DNA of 64,000 bases from CAXBGS01 sp963975425 (GCA_963975425.1 CAXBGS010000001.1:186001-250000), one strand, 5' to 3'; numbered from the stretch's first letter, positions 41,468 through 50,686 are shown. Program-made: numbers and translations. Notes: a model not told the origin generated them from the letters alone.

Positions 41468-42343
41468 TCAACCCGGGCGAACGGCCTTGTCGTAATCTTC
41501 GATCAACGTTTTGGTGATTTCACCCACCTGAAACGAATACGGCCCGATTTCCGACACTGGTGTCACCTCAGTCGCTGACCCCGTCAAGAAGCATTGCTCA
41601 AAATCAGCCATTTCTTCCGGCATGATGGCTCGCTCGATGACTTCAATCTGCCGATCATTCGCCAACTCGATCACCGTTTGGCGTGTAAGGCCGTTCAGGA
41701 AACAATCCGGCGTCGGCGTATGGATCACACAGTCTTTAACGAAAAAGATGTTGGCACCCGTGGCTTCAGCAATTTGCCCGCGCCAGTCATACATCATCGC
41801 ATCCGCATAGCCTTTGGCTTCTGCTGCATGTTTTGCAAGCGTGCAGATCATATAAAGGCCCGCAGCCTTGGCCTCGCAGGGAATGGTCGCCGGGTCCGGG
41901 CGCTTCCATTCTGAGATGTCCAACCGGATACCCTTCAACCGCTCTTCCGGATTGAAATAGCTCGGCCATTCCCACACGGCGATAGCCAGATTGATACGGT
42001 TTTTCTGGGCCGAAACGCCCATCATTTCACTGCCACGCCATGCAACAGGGCGAATATAAGCATCACTCAGCCCTTGACGTTTCAAAGCTTCACGACAGGC
42101 TTCATCAATCTCGGCCACGGAGTAAGGTATCTCGAACCCTAAGACCTTGGCTGAGTGCACCAAACGTTCTGAGTGTTTTGTCAGCTCAAATATCTCGCCC
42201 CCGTAGGCGCGCTCACCTTCAAACACCGAACTCGCGTAGTGCAGTCCATGGGTTAACACATGCACTTGCGCATCCGCCCACTCGACAAACTCGCCATTGT
42301 ACCAGATCACACCGTCCAGTTGGTCAAAAGGTTTCGAATCCAT
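41468..42343 (-). CDS. ilvE: Branched-chain amino acid aminotransferase
   Basis: A 291-residue class-IV PLP aminotransferase. YNGEFVEWADAQVHVLTHGL, YASSVFEGERAYGG, RPVAWRGSEMMGVSA, then IAEATGANIFFVKDCVIHTP and CFLTGSATEVTPVSEIG are IlvE landmarks. It interconverts Leu, Ile and Val with their keto acids in the cytoplasm. The sequence style (SAQKNRINLAIAVWEWPSYF) is alphaproteobacterial rather than planctomycete. It is transcribed divergently from the MarR gene, with a good sigma-70 promoter 52 bp upstream. The gene is intact, an oddity since it sits inside a disrupted HD-GYP gene. Confidence 0.92.
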   Translation of the reverse strand: MDSKPFDQLDGVIWYNGEFVEWADAQVHVLTHGLHYASSVFEGERAYGGEIFELTKHSERLVHSAKVLGFEIPYSVAEIDEACREALKRQGLSDAYIRPVAWRGSEMMGVSAQKNRINLAIAVWEWPSYFNPEERLKGIRLDISEWKRPDPATIPCEAKAAGLYMICTLAKHAAEAKGYADAMMYDWRGQIAEATGANIFFVKDCVIHTPTPDCFLNGLTRQTVIELANDRQIEVIERAIMPEEMADFEQCFLTGSATEVTPVSEIGPYSFQVGEITKTLIEDYDKAVRPG

Positions 42344-42394
42344 TGCACTACTCCCACAGAACCAATTGCGCAGCTCGGAATTACCGGCGCAAGC

Positions 42395-42422
42395 ATTATC
42401 GTGACAAGGATTTTTATGTCAA
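42395..42422 (-). promoter_or_regulatory. Sigma-70-type promoter for ilvE
   Basis: On the minus strand a perfect -35 TTGACA is followed, after 16 bp, by GATAAT as -10, with the ilvE ATG 52 bp beyond. The spacer also contains TTGTCACGA, a near mirror of the -35 region (TCGTTGACA), a plausible operator for the divergent MarR-family regulator. Confidence 0.6.
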
Positions 42423-42456
42423 CGACACTCACATTAATCAATTGTCAGTCAACACC

Positions 42457-43047
42457 ATGATCGTGAAAGATGTCTTGAACATGATATTGGGATCGGCCAA
42501 AAGAAATTCCATGCAAGTATCCGACGCAATCTCCACACCAATGAACGAAGATGACGGGCCGGACTTCGCCACCATCGAGTTGTTGTTTTTTGCCTATCGC
42601 AATTTTATCTCGGATGCAGATGAAATTTTGAAAGACTACGGTTTTGGTCGCGTTCATCACCGTGTGCTGCATTGCGTCAACAGACAACCCGGTCAAACCG
42701 TGGCGCATTTGCTTGAGATTTTGGATACTACCAAACAAAGTTTCGGAAGGGTTCTGCGCCAATTGGTCTCCTCTGGTCATATTGTCCAGCAACCGAGACC
42801 AGACGACCGTCGCCAAAGACTTTTGTACCCAACCCAAAAAGGCCGCAATCTCGCCCTTCAATTGTCAGAGATTCAATCGCAGAGAATCAGCGAAGCAACA
42901 ATCAACATGTCGGAAGCTGATGAAATCGCGATCCACACATTTTTGACCAACCTAGTCGACAAAGAAGGGCAGGAGCGAATTATGGAGCTCAGAAAAAGTG
43001 CATCGTTTAAATCCAAAGCGAAGTTTCAGGATGAACGCGCTGATTGA
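42457..43047 (+). CDS. MarR-family transcriptional regulator (PetP-like)
   Basis: A winged-helix protein of about 196 residues (start uncertain: ATG 42457, 42511 or 42541). LLFFAYRNFISDADEILKDY, GFGRVHHRVLHCVNRQPGQT, LDTTKQSFGRVLRQLVSSGH and PRPDDRRQRLLYPTQKGRN match the PetP group, which in alphaproteobacteria lies next to the response regulator gene petR, as here. PetP/PetR control cytochrome bc1 in Rhodobacter. The adjoining petR fragment begins 8 bp downstream. Intact, but its natural partner is destroyed. Confidence 0.85.
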   Translation: MIVKDVLNMILGSAKRNSMQVSDAISTPMNEDDGPDFATIELLFFAYRNFISDADEILKDYGFGRVHHRVLHCVNRQPGQTVAHLLEILDTTKQSFGRVLRQLVSSGHIVQQPRPDDRRQRLLYPTQKGRNLALQLSEIQSQRISEATINMSEADEIAIHTFLTNLVDKEGQERIMELRKSASFKSKAKFQDERAD

Positions 43048-43055
43048 TGAAGTAA

Positions 43056-43246
43056 ATGAATTTCATCATCGATGATGATGCGGCACACGTTCTCGTGGTT
43101 GATGACGTCCGGCGTATTCGCGATTTACTTTCGCGGTTTTAGCATGAGAACGGGTTTCGCGTGTCCGTTGCAGCCGATGCGTTGGAAGCCCGCCGAAAAA
43201 TCGACGGATTGACCTTTGATCTGCTGATCATTGACGTGATGATGCC
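43056..43246 (+). pseudogene. PetR-like response regulator, 5' fragment with nonsense codon
   Basis: The frame from ATG 43056 encodes a receiver-domain start: DDAAHVLVVDDVRRIRDLLS, then an in-frame TAG, then HENGFRVSVAADALEARRKI and FDLLIIDVMMP (phosphoacceptor Asp). It ends abruptly at the junction with HD-GYP. Both the nonsense codon and the truncation kill it. It follows the PetP-like gene, as petR does in alphaproteobacteria. Confidence 0.8.
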
Positions 43247-43624
43247 CTTGGTGTCACGAATTTGATTCTCGACAAACCCGGCGGACTGAACGACGACGAG
43301 TTCGCTCAGATGCGCAGGCATGTCGATCACACGCGGCAAATTCTGAACTTCGTGCCTTGTTTTCGATCTTTCGCCAACGAAGCAGCCGCACACCATGAGA
43401 AACTCGATGGCAGCGGATACAGCCTTGGACTGACCGACCGAGAATTGTCGCTCGAAGCCAAGGCGATGTGTGTCGCCGATATCTTTGACGCACTTGCCGC
43501 GAAGCGACCCTACCGCAAGAGGCAGCTTTCGCTGGACGAAGTCTTCGAGATCATGGGCAAAGAAGCTGGCCCGAAAATCTGCCCAATCTCGTACGAAGCG
43601 CTGCGCATGCACGTGGAATCCTGA
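43247..43624 (+). pseudogene. HD-GYP phosphodiesterase, C-terminal fragment
   Basis: Continuation of the gene interrupted at 41260: LGVTNLILDKPGGLNDDEFA, RRHVDHTRQIL, the HHEKLDGSGYSLGL GYP-region motif, and VADIFDALAAKRPYRKRQLS. It starts in mid-domain and ends naturally at 43624, with no start codon of its own that restores function. Confidence 0.82.
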
Positions 43625-43839
43625 GTTAAATCTCAGCGGACGATCTGGGAAGTATGTTGATCTCGGAATCAACCCAGCCTCGATGGCATGCGGAGCAGTC
43701 GGTAGGCGGCGAAGCGATCAAGATGAAAGCGTGGGCGCCGGCGCAATTGCAGCCCGACGATTCTCGCTTGTGCTTGTTCACTTGGTCGCCCAAGCACTGA
43801 GTTGCAGTTTCGATGAAACTACCGGACGGTCGCAGTAGG

Positions 43840-44838
43840 TCATTGAGACTCAATAAGCCGTAACACGACATCCTCTCCAGACCATGGAGCGGTCAACTCA
43901 CGAACACCTCTGCCCGATATCGCTGGGGCTTCGCGGATAGTGCCATCATGGCACCGCAACCACTGCACTGTCAAATCGCCGGATGCCTTTCGTAGGTCGA
44001 TTGATACCGCAGCGGTATAGTCACGATTTCTCGTTGCATGCTGCCCGGTTCCTTTGGCGCTCGGATGATAGACGAGAAATTCTTTGAACTGCCGGCGAGC
44101 CAGCTTTGGTGCGTCGATGCCGTGCTTAATTTTCGAATCCTGCACAAGTGAGTCATCCGCCTGAAAACTGCACAATTCGATGTTGTTGGAACCGAGGAAT
44201 CTGGAAATGTGAATCACAGAGTCAAGCCCCGTAAGCTGCTGACCGAATCGGAGTTTTCGTATATCGACAAAAAACTCCCGTTTTCCGGTCTGTCGATATG
44301 GATGTACGCTGAGCCACCTTCCTCCGTAGTTGGCCGAGCCTCCTGATAAGAGCCAGGACCAGAAAAGTCGGCGCTGCCAATAACGCATGTCGCTCGGGTC
44401 GCGGTCCCGACCATGGTCCTGTTCGTAGCGGTCCTCACCAAGGAAGATTGGCTTTCCAAACTTTTCGAATTTCTTGAACTCTGTCGCACTCAGGTCATGT
44501 TCGTCTTCCAAATGGATATAGGTAGCCCATTCCTCTTCGGAAAACAGAAACCCTGCATTTCGGTTCGGCCCCGTCGAGCGCGGATGCTGCCATGGGTCAT
44601 GCTTCCAGAGGTAGCTCCCTGCTTCGCGTACAAAGGCCGTGTTGCGAGGAAACCTTTCTCCATAGTGACAATCGTAGACGACCAACCAAAAAACTTGAGG
44701 GTAGGCAGCGTAACGGGCGACGAGATAGCGGAGGATTCGTTGCTTTTCCTGGCCCGACAGTCGATGCCAGAAGTCTTCGTCTGTCCCCCATCTTTGCGCA
44801 AGCGGAAACAGAATCAGTTGCACGTAGATCTCGGGATG
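43840..44838 (-). pseudogene. DUF4038-type glycoside hydrolase, C-terminal part after a nonsense codon
   Basis: In the same frame as the upstream piece, immediately after TAA at 44839, the protein resumes: HPEIYVQLILFPLAQRWG, RYAAYPQVFWLVVYDCHYGE, KPIFLGEDRYEQDHGRDRDP and YWQRRLFWSWLLSGGSANYG. Those are barrel strands with likely catalytic Glu, followed by a C-terminal beta domain ending TAPWSGEDVVLRLIE. The rest of a glycosidase of about 565 residues is intact. A nonsense mutation or base error is the only interruption. Confidence 0.78.
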
Positions 44839-45543
44839 TTAGTTTAGCATCCACTCCAGACGCTCATCAGCGCGACGCATATTCTTGAGATTCAAACGAG
44901 TGTGTTTCCCGTCGATGTTCTCGCCAAAAAGGTTATCCCAGGGGCCATTCGGATGTGTCAGCAAATTGGTTCGCACAGAAGTGATGCCAACTGTCGACAA
45001 GTCACGGACGTAGTCTCGGAAATCATCCGTCGGCACCACATTTCCTCCATGGTCCTTGCCAAGCAAAAGAAAGTAGGCCGTGTCATTGAGATTGAGAAAC
45101 CACCGTCCGTCTTCTGTTATCCAATGGCGCTGGTTCCGAGGATGAACAAGCAGGCGCCCTCTGAGATCAGAATCAGCTACGTCAAACTCGCCCGACTGAG
45201 CATTAAGCTGTGAATCTTGCTCACATCTGGTAGACCATTTCCAACTACCAACCTCATTCACATACACGCGAGCGCGCCAGGTTCCCTCCCCATCAAAAAA
45301 TCCATCTACCGTCTTTGCAGCGGCAGCACCTGACGGAGGTGTAAAGGTTACTTTGACTGGAACATCAAAGGGGTTTGGCAGCTTCGAATCTGACCTGAGA
45401 GCTATCTCGAAAACGCCGTGCTTCTTAGCGAATTTGCCATCTCGCGAGAAGTTGTTCACCTCATTGTTGGCTCCTTGTGCCACTGGCACCACAGTCGCCA
45501 TCAATAAAATGACAATGCACGCTTTAAGCTGTTGAACAACCAT
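44839..45543 (-). pseudogene. DUF5060/DUF4038 glycoside hydrolase, N-terminal part
   Basis: A 234-residue product with a signal peptide (ACIVILLMATVVPVAQG), a DUF5060 beta domain (VFEIALRSDS, NPFDVPVKVTFTPPSG, FFDGEGTWRARVYVNEVGSW) and the start of a DUF4038 TIM barrel (HWITEDGRWFLNLNDTAYFL, YVRDLSTVGITSVRTNLLT). It ends at TAA in mid-barrel; the remainder follows in frame at 44838. Family members are exported glycosidases of uncertain substrate. Confidence 0.8.
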
Positions 45544-45910
45544 GGTCTGGATGTGCCTTGTAAATAGAGCTGACAGAGCGCTCTGAATATTTGATGACTA
45601 CTTGGACGGAAAACGTACGAGTTCGTTTCGCCACCGTCGTTGTGTTTGGTAGGTCGTAGCGACTGCGGTGAGTATTTATGCTATGAGCTTAAGTATATTC
45701 GCTCCAAAGCATCAAGCGACTCGCCCAATCAGCATCCGAAACCGCACGTGATGCACTGAAGAACTCGACGGATCATCGCAGGCGGTTTCCAATTCTGAAC
45801 AATGATCAGTATTCTGTTTGTGATGTCAGCTATGTTCGTCCGCCGGCGAATCCCGTCGATATGGCGAAAACTTTGAAGCCGGTGAAAGCTTCGCTTCCGG
45901 AGTAAATGTT
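45544..45910. other. Intergenic stretch with possible gene tail
   Basis: About 370 bp. A 12-bp palindrome CAGAGCGCTCTG lies at 45574-45585 upstream of the glycosidase. From 45693 to 45905 a plus-strand frame without start codon encodes 70 plausible residues (NDQYSVCDVSYVRPPANPVD), ending 2 bp before the next gene's region. It may be the tail of a lost gene, but I do not recognise it. Confidence 0.35.
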
Positions 45911-46933
45911 TTGAAATTTCAATTTGCTTTGATTTTCATGTTGTTGATCTGCTTTGAATCCGCTTCGGTTGGCGAGGACGATCGTCCGCGTTTGTTTGTG
46001 CTGACGGATATCGGTGGAGACCCGGATGACCAACAGTCGCTCATACGGTTGATGGTTTACTGCAACGAGTTTCAGGTCGAAGGGCTTGTCGCTTCCGCAT
46101 CGGGGACTCCCGGCGAGTTAAAGGTTGCGACAACAAAGCCCGAGTTGATTCGCGAAATCGTGTCTGCCTACGGAAACGTTCGCGAAAACCTTGCTCGGCA
46201 TGCCAAAGGCTGGCCCGAAACCAAGTCGATTCTCGGTGTTATCCGGTCCGGCAATCCGCAACGTGGGCTGGAACATATCGGTAAAGGACACGACACTGAG
46301 GGGTCAACATTTCTGATTGAGCGCATCGACACGGGATCAATCGACCAACCGTTGAATATCACGATTTGGGGTGGCCAAACGGATTTGGCGCAGGCGCTTT
46401 GGCGTGTGCGACAGGACCGCGGCGCGGATGGTTTGGCTGAATTCGTCAAGCGTTTTCGAGTGTACGACATCGCTGATCAAGATGGCATTGCTGACTGGAT
46501 GCTGTCCGAGTTTCCGGGGATGTACTACATCCTGAGCAGGGCGAAGAAGGGAACGGACAAGAGAAACGCTTCGTTTCGCGGTATGTACTTGACCGGCGAC
46601 GAAGCGCTGACGTCACGCCAGTGGATCGACGCGAACGTGCATTCAACTGGACCGCTGGGAGCACTGTACCCAACCAAAACGTGGACCAGCCCCAATCCGC
46701 ATGGCTGCATGAAAGAAGGCGATACACCGTCGTGGTTCTTCTTCCTTCCTCAAGGTCACAACGACCCGGCCGATCCGGCAAAGCCCGGCTGGGGAGGACA
46801 ATTTGTTCGAGCCGCTGATGGTTGGTATCGTGACGATCAGGCTAAAATGGACCACCGTGAGACTGTCAGCCGATGGCGGTCCGAATTTCAAAAAGACTTT
46901 GCACAGCGAATGTCGTGGTGCAGGAACAAGTGA
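45911..46933 (+). CDS. Secreted DUF1593 nucleoside-hydrolase-like protein
   Basis: A 340-residue protein with a signal peptide and the nucleoside-hydrolase metal motif RLFVLTDIGGDPDDQQSLIR. EFQVEGLVASASGTPGELK, LNITIWGGQTDLAQALW and YLTGDEALTSRQWID complete the DUF1593 (Sde182-like) N-terminal domain. The C-terminal beta domain often present in the family is absent. The start is TTG with GGAG upstream; no in-frame ATG precedes the signal peptide. It is directly followed by an esterase with no gap, so the pair is an operon. Role in glycan breakdown inferred from homologues. Confidence 0.85.
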   Translation: MKFQFALIFMLLICFESASVGEDDRPRLFVLTDIGGDPDDQQSLIRLMVYCNEFQVEGLVASASGTPGELKVATTKPELIREIVSAYGNVRENLARHAKGWPETKSILGVIRSGNPQRGLEHIGKGHDTEGSTFLIERIDTGSIDQPLNITIWGGQTDLAQALWRVRQDRGADGLAEFVKRFRVYDIADQDGIADWMLSEFPGMYYILSRAKKGTDKRNASFRGMYLTGDEALTSRQWIDANVHSTGPLGALYPTKTWTSPNPHGCMKEGDTPSWFFFLPQGHNDPADPAKPGWGGQFVRAADGWYRDDQAKMDHRETVSRWRSEFQKDFAQRMSWCRNK

Positions 46934-47845
46934 ATGTTAAACATGATGAAAGCACTTTCTACTTTATTCGTTGCGACCGCGTTCCTTTCGCCGAACCTCG
47001 CATATGCTCAGGCATCGCATCACAGCGTTGTTCACGATACCAAGACGCTTCCCAGCGAAATCCTCGGCGGTGAACGAAACTATGCGATCTATTTACCGCC
47101 CAGCTATCAGACGTCGCAGCGAAGTTACCCTGTTCTGTATTTGTTGCACGGTGGCGGGGATGATCAAACCGGCTGGGTGCAATTCGGCGAAGTTCAGCAT
47201 ATCGCGGACAAAGCAATCGCTGATGGAACAGCGACGCCGATGGTGATTGTCATGCCAGACGCCAATACGGGCCGCCGCGGTTACTTCAATGACATTCGAG
47301 GTGGCTGGAACTACGAAGACTTTTTCTTCAAGGAATTGATTCCGCACATCGAAAAAACCTATCGCGTCAAATCCGACAAACGCTATCGCGCAGTGGGCGG
47401 TCTTTCGATGGGCGGAGGCGGTTCGTTCATGTACGCTCTGCACCACCCCGAAATGTTTTCTTCCGCTTGCCCGCTCAGCGCCAGCACCGGCCCTCTGAAT
47501 CTTGAAGACGCCAAGCGGCGATACAACCGGCCTCGACGCAACGAGCCTGACGTGAAGTTTGAGCCAGTCGCGGACGAAAAGATCGAGGAATATGTGAAAC
47601 AGCACAGCGCATTGCAACTAGTGGAGAACCTACCTGCCGACGACATCAAGAGCGTCCGTTGGTACATCGACTGTGGAGACGACGACTTTCTATACGAAGG
47701 TAATTCGCTGGTTCATATCGCGATGCGAAAACGCGAAATCCCTCACGAATATCGAGTGCGCGACGGCGGACACCGCTGGAGCTACTGGCGATCCGCGCTC
47801 CCCACCGTGTTAAGCTTCGTCTCGGAGTCGTTTCACCAGAACTGA
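46934..47845 (+). CDS. Secreted esterase (esterase D/feruloyl type)
   Basis: A 303-residue exported alpha/beta hydrolase: PVLYLLHGGGDDQTGWVQF, PMVIVMPDANTGRRGYFND, nucleophile elbow VGGLSMGGGGSFMYAL, acid in WYIDCGDDDFLYEGN and His in RDGGHRWSYWRSAL. The triad is complete. The family includes acetyl-xylan and feruloyl esterases (CE1-like). It starts one base after the DUF1593 stop, so co-translation is likely. Confidence 0.9.
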   Translation: MLNMMKALSTLFVATAFLSPNLAYAQASHHSVVHDTKTLPSEILGGERNYAIYLPPSYQTSQRSYPVLYLLHGGGDDQTGWVQFGEVQHIADKAIADGTATPMVIVMPDANTGRRGYFNDIRGGWNYEDFFFKELIPHIEKTYRVKSDKRYRAVGGLSMGGGGSFMYALHHPEMFSSACPLSASTGPLNLEDAKRRYNRPRRNEPDVKFEPVADEKIEEYVKQHSALQLVENLPADDIKSVRWYIDCGDDDFLYEGNSLVHIAMRKREIPHEYRVRDGGHRWSYWRSALPTVLSFVSESFHQN

Positions 47846-47956
47846 GTAGGTTCACAGCTTTCTTGGCATCCCAGTCTCATGGCGTTATGTTCGGATCAGT
47901 GTCGTCGGTCTGAACATCGATTTACAATGAGGAACACCGAGTGGCGCTCGCAGCGA

Positions 47957-50686
47957 TCAGTTGGCGGGGCGCAGTTTGGCTAGAATGACTCGATTGTTCT
48001 CACCCTTTCGCTGACCATAGCTGACACGTCCTTCTGCGACAGTGATCCACGATTCGTTGTCGCTGATTCTGCAGATTCCGGAATTGCCAAGAGTCGCGTG
48101 ATTCTCCCGCACGACAATCTGTTCGGTTTTTCGCAGCACGACCATTCGTTTCGGTTCGACTTTGCCGATAAACAGCGGTGCTCTGTGTCTCATGATGTGG
48201 TCATTGTCAGCGCCTTTGCGCGTGTAGACCAGATAGAGTCGATTATCCAACGTCACCCAGTGCTGTTGGGTGTTGTAGCATCCGAGTTTCTTGCCGTCGT
48301 CAAACCTCCACGGAACGTGCGTCGAAAAGTTGATGCCATCAGAACTCTTTGCAACCCATGCGCCGTCGTCGGCTCGGAGCGTCAAGAAGAACGCACCGTT
48401 GTGCTCGACGACCGATGGCTCGTACAAGCCGCGGCGAGTTGGCACGGAATGCTCCGATCCATGTTCGATATAGCGCAGGGTTTCGCCGTCGAACTCACAT
48501 TTGGCCACAACAGATGTGTAGTTACGTTTGGTCCTGCTTCGCTGGTAACGAATAGGCAACAGCACATTTCCGTCATCGAGAACTACCTGCTGATGACATC
48601 CGGCGTTTGGAGCAATCATTGGGGAGCCAGCACGATCCTTCTCTGGCAAATCCAAGATTCGTAGCGGACCGAACTCTCTCGTCGTCGGATCGAAAACACA
48701 ATACGACACTTTTTCACGAAGGATGTCTTCTTTGGAACCATCGGCAAAGTTGAACGTCTTCCCGGTAATCAAGACCTTTCCGGTTGGTGGATGCCAAATC
48801 GGACTCAGATCACCGGCAACCACTTCGTACCCATCGTCACGGCGTGTCCGACGAAGCGACGGTATTGGCTGCGGCGAACTCCACCGTGTCGCCGATCGAT
48901 CCGCAAAGACTGCGAACACGTCGTGATAACCATGAGCCCCCACCTTCGCCGTGCGTGACATCGTGGTCAGAAAGAATGGCTGCTGCTGGTGCAGTGCCAT
49001 TGTCGTCCGCGCTTGTGTCCAGTCCCAGTGGGAATCACCTTCGATGATGATCGATCTTTGAATCGTCAGTTCGATGGAGCGCTCGTGTGCCCCGATGTCG
49101 GGTGCGTTTCCGACGTAGTTGTCATTAAAGTTTGGCAACCGTATTCCAGCATCAACAGCCGGGCTGTCCTGTATTGGTACCTGAGGCAGCGGGAGACGTA
49201 ACCTGGCCTTGTCGTTGTTGGCAACCAGCGACTCGTATCGCGGAAGCCCAGCAATCCCGTGACGCTCGTGAGACGAAATCAGCAGCCGTCCGTTGTACAG
49301 ATCATAGTCGTAGTCGCCCTGCGGATCGCGTTGTCGATCATTGAACGGACCACCCTTCGCCGAAGTGTGCAAGATATTGTTACGGCTGAAAATGTTCGAC
49401 ATATTCCCTCCGTGCCCCATACCGATCTGACATCCGAGCGTGTTGCGGAATCTGTCAGGAGGTGGCGGTTGAAGAAGCGTGTTATGAAACACATAGATTC
49501 TGCCGCCACCCATGCGGTCACTGGTCTTCAGAAACCCACCTCGCTTGATCTCATCTGAGTTGCCGATATCGCTGCGGCGCGATTCGCCGACCACATTTCG
49601 CCAGACATAGAGTGGTCCAACAGACGTGGTCGCCGTCGCCACAGCAACGAAGCTCTTGTCGATGTGATTATTCCAGATGCGCACATTTCGGTTCGCTCCC
49701 TCTGATTCAATCGCGTCATCCCAGCAGTGGCTAAGGCGGTTTCCGTAGATGTCGGAGTCACCGTTGGGAAAGCCCACCGTGCTGTAGTTCGCCGACGCGC
49801 CGAAAATGTCGTTGAACTGATGGTCGTCGTCGGACCAGACGCGATTGTGTCGAAAAACGTGGTTGCCCCGACTTTGCATGAATGTGATTGCCTGCGGTCC
49901 GCCCGGGTGCCGATTGTCGGGATCGCGCGGTGTTGGCCGATGTTCGGCCCAGTTGTTGGAATCTCCGCGCGGATGGTGAATGTTGTTGCGTTGGACGATG
50001 ACTCGTTCCAGCGTTCGGCTGCGGCTAAAGAGGGCTGAATCGTAGTTGCGTCCCCAGCCATCAGGTTCAACGCTGCCCCAGCCGCTGATATCACAATCTT
50101 CGATGACGATATCGTGTACGTCACCAACAAGCTCGATGGCATGGCGCGAAGCACCGCGCAACGTCAGTCCACGCAGAATGATGTGCGATGCGTCTTCGAT
50201 GCGAATGCAGTTTTCGTGTCTGTTCTCAACATCAATTGTTGCCGTTGTACCGGATTCCGGCTGATAGATGTTCCACGCGTCTGGTGATCCAGAGTCGCGA
50301 ATAAGAAGCGGTGCCGTACTCTCATTTGGCAGGATCTGGGGAGGTTGTGAAGGAAACGATTCCTGCCATGTGGAGAACGTCGCACGAGCGGATTCTCGGT
50401 CCGTACGAACCTCAGCTTCGTACTCTGTTCCGGGCCGAAGATGAACGATGCTGCCTCGGTATTCCCCATCCCACGAATGATCTCGCGAATCGAACCAAAG
50501 CGGAAAACCTTCTCGCCATTCTTTTGTTCCCTTGATGCGGTATCGCAACTCGCAAGGCAACTGGTGACTGCCGAATTCGGCCTTCCAGTAGAGACCGCCA
50601 GATTCAAACGTCGCGACCACGACCAAATCATTTGCACGAGCGACCGTGCCGAACAGTAGGAACGGGATCAAGGCAGCCAGTCGCAT
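47957..50686 (-). CDS. Secreted right-handed beta-helix protein fused to BNR-type propeller
   Basis: The start at 50686, with GGAG upstream, yields the signal peptide MRLAALIPFLLFGTVARA and 909 residues. After a fibronectin-like domain (residues 20-110, RPGTEYEAEVRTDRES) comes a parallel beta-helix (about 150-500) with repeated Asn/Ile turns such as IVIEDCDISGWGSV and VIVQRNNIHHP. Such helices hold polysaccharide lyases and epimerases. The last 370 residues form a sialidase-like six-bladed propeller (GYHDVFAVFADRSATRWSSP, LYEPSVVEHNGAFFLTLRAD). The combination points to a bifunctional glycan enzyme; catalytic residues were not identified. It follows a sialidase on the same strand. Confidence 0.72.
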   Translation of the reverse strand: MRLAALIPFLLFGTVARANDLVVVATFESGGLYWKAEFGSHQLPCELRYRIKGTKEWREGFPLWFDSRDHSWDGEYRGSIVHLRPGTEYEAEVRTDRESARATFSTWQESFPSQPPQILPNESTAPLLIRDSGSPDAWNIYQPESGTTATIDVENRHENCIRIEDASHIILRGLTLRGASRHAIELVGDVHDIVIEDCDISGWGSVEPDGWGRNYDSALFSRSRTLERVIVQRNNIHHPRGDSNNWAEHRPTPRDPDNRHPGGPQAITFMQSRGNHVFRHNRVWSDDDHQFNDIFGASANYSTVGFPNGDSDIYGNRLSHCWDDAIESEGANRNVRIWNNHIDKSFVAVATATTSVGPLYVWRNVVGESRRSDIGNSDEIKRGGFLKTSDRMGGGRIYVFHNTLLQPPPPDRFRNTLGCQIGMGHGGNMSNIFSRNNILHTSAKGGPFNDRQRDPQGDYDYDLYNGRLLISSHERHGIAGLPRYESLVANNDKARLRLPLPQVPIQDSPAVDAGIRLPNFNDNYVGNAPDIGAHERSIELTIQRSIIIEGDSHWDWTQARTTMALHQQQPFFLTTMSRTAKVGAHGYHDVFAVFADRSATRWSSPQPIPSLRRTRRDDGYEVVAGDLSPIWHPPTGKVLITGKTFNFADGSKEDILREKVSYCVFDPTTREFGPLRILDLPEKDRAGSPMIAPNAGCHQQVVLDDGNVLLPIRYQRSRTKRNYTSVVAKCEFDGETLRYIEHGSEHSVPTRRGLYEPSVVEHNGAFFLTLRADDGAWVAKSSDGINFSTHVPWRFDDGKKLGCYNTQQHWVTLDNRLYLVYTRKGADNDHIMRHRAPLFIGKVEPKRMVVLRKTEQIVVRENHATLGNSGICRISDNESWITVAEGRVSYGQRKGENNRVILAKLRPAN

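Larger units (their letters stand above)
41261..43246. mobile_element. Alphaproteobacterial DNA segment inserted into an HD-GYP gene
   Basis: About 1986 bp holding, in the order known from alphaproteobacteria, a glycine-zipper gene end, ilvE, a divergent petP-like marR gene and the start of a petR-like response-regulator gene. Both outer genes are cut at the junctions. The flanks are the two halves of one HD-GYP motif: joining GACATCGGCAA to CTTGGTGTCACG restores an HDIG(K/N)LGVTN reading within a base or so. No transposase, terminal repeat or clear target duplication is visible. Illegitimate recombination or a metagenome assembly artefact are both possible. Confidence 0.7.

Noticed and set aside
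45574..45585. 12-bp palindrome CAGAGCGCTCTG as an operator
   Set aside because: Short, without conserved neighbours, and upstream of a pseudogene. Too weak to claim.
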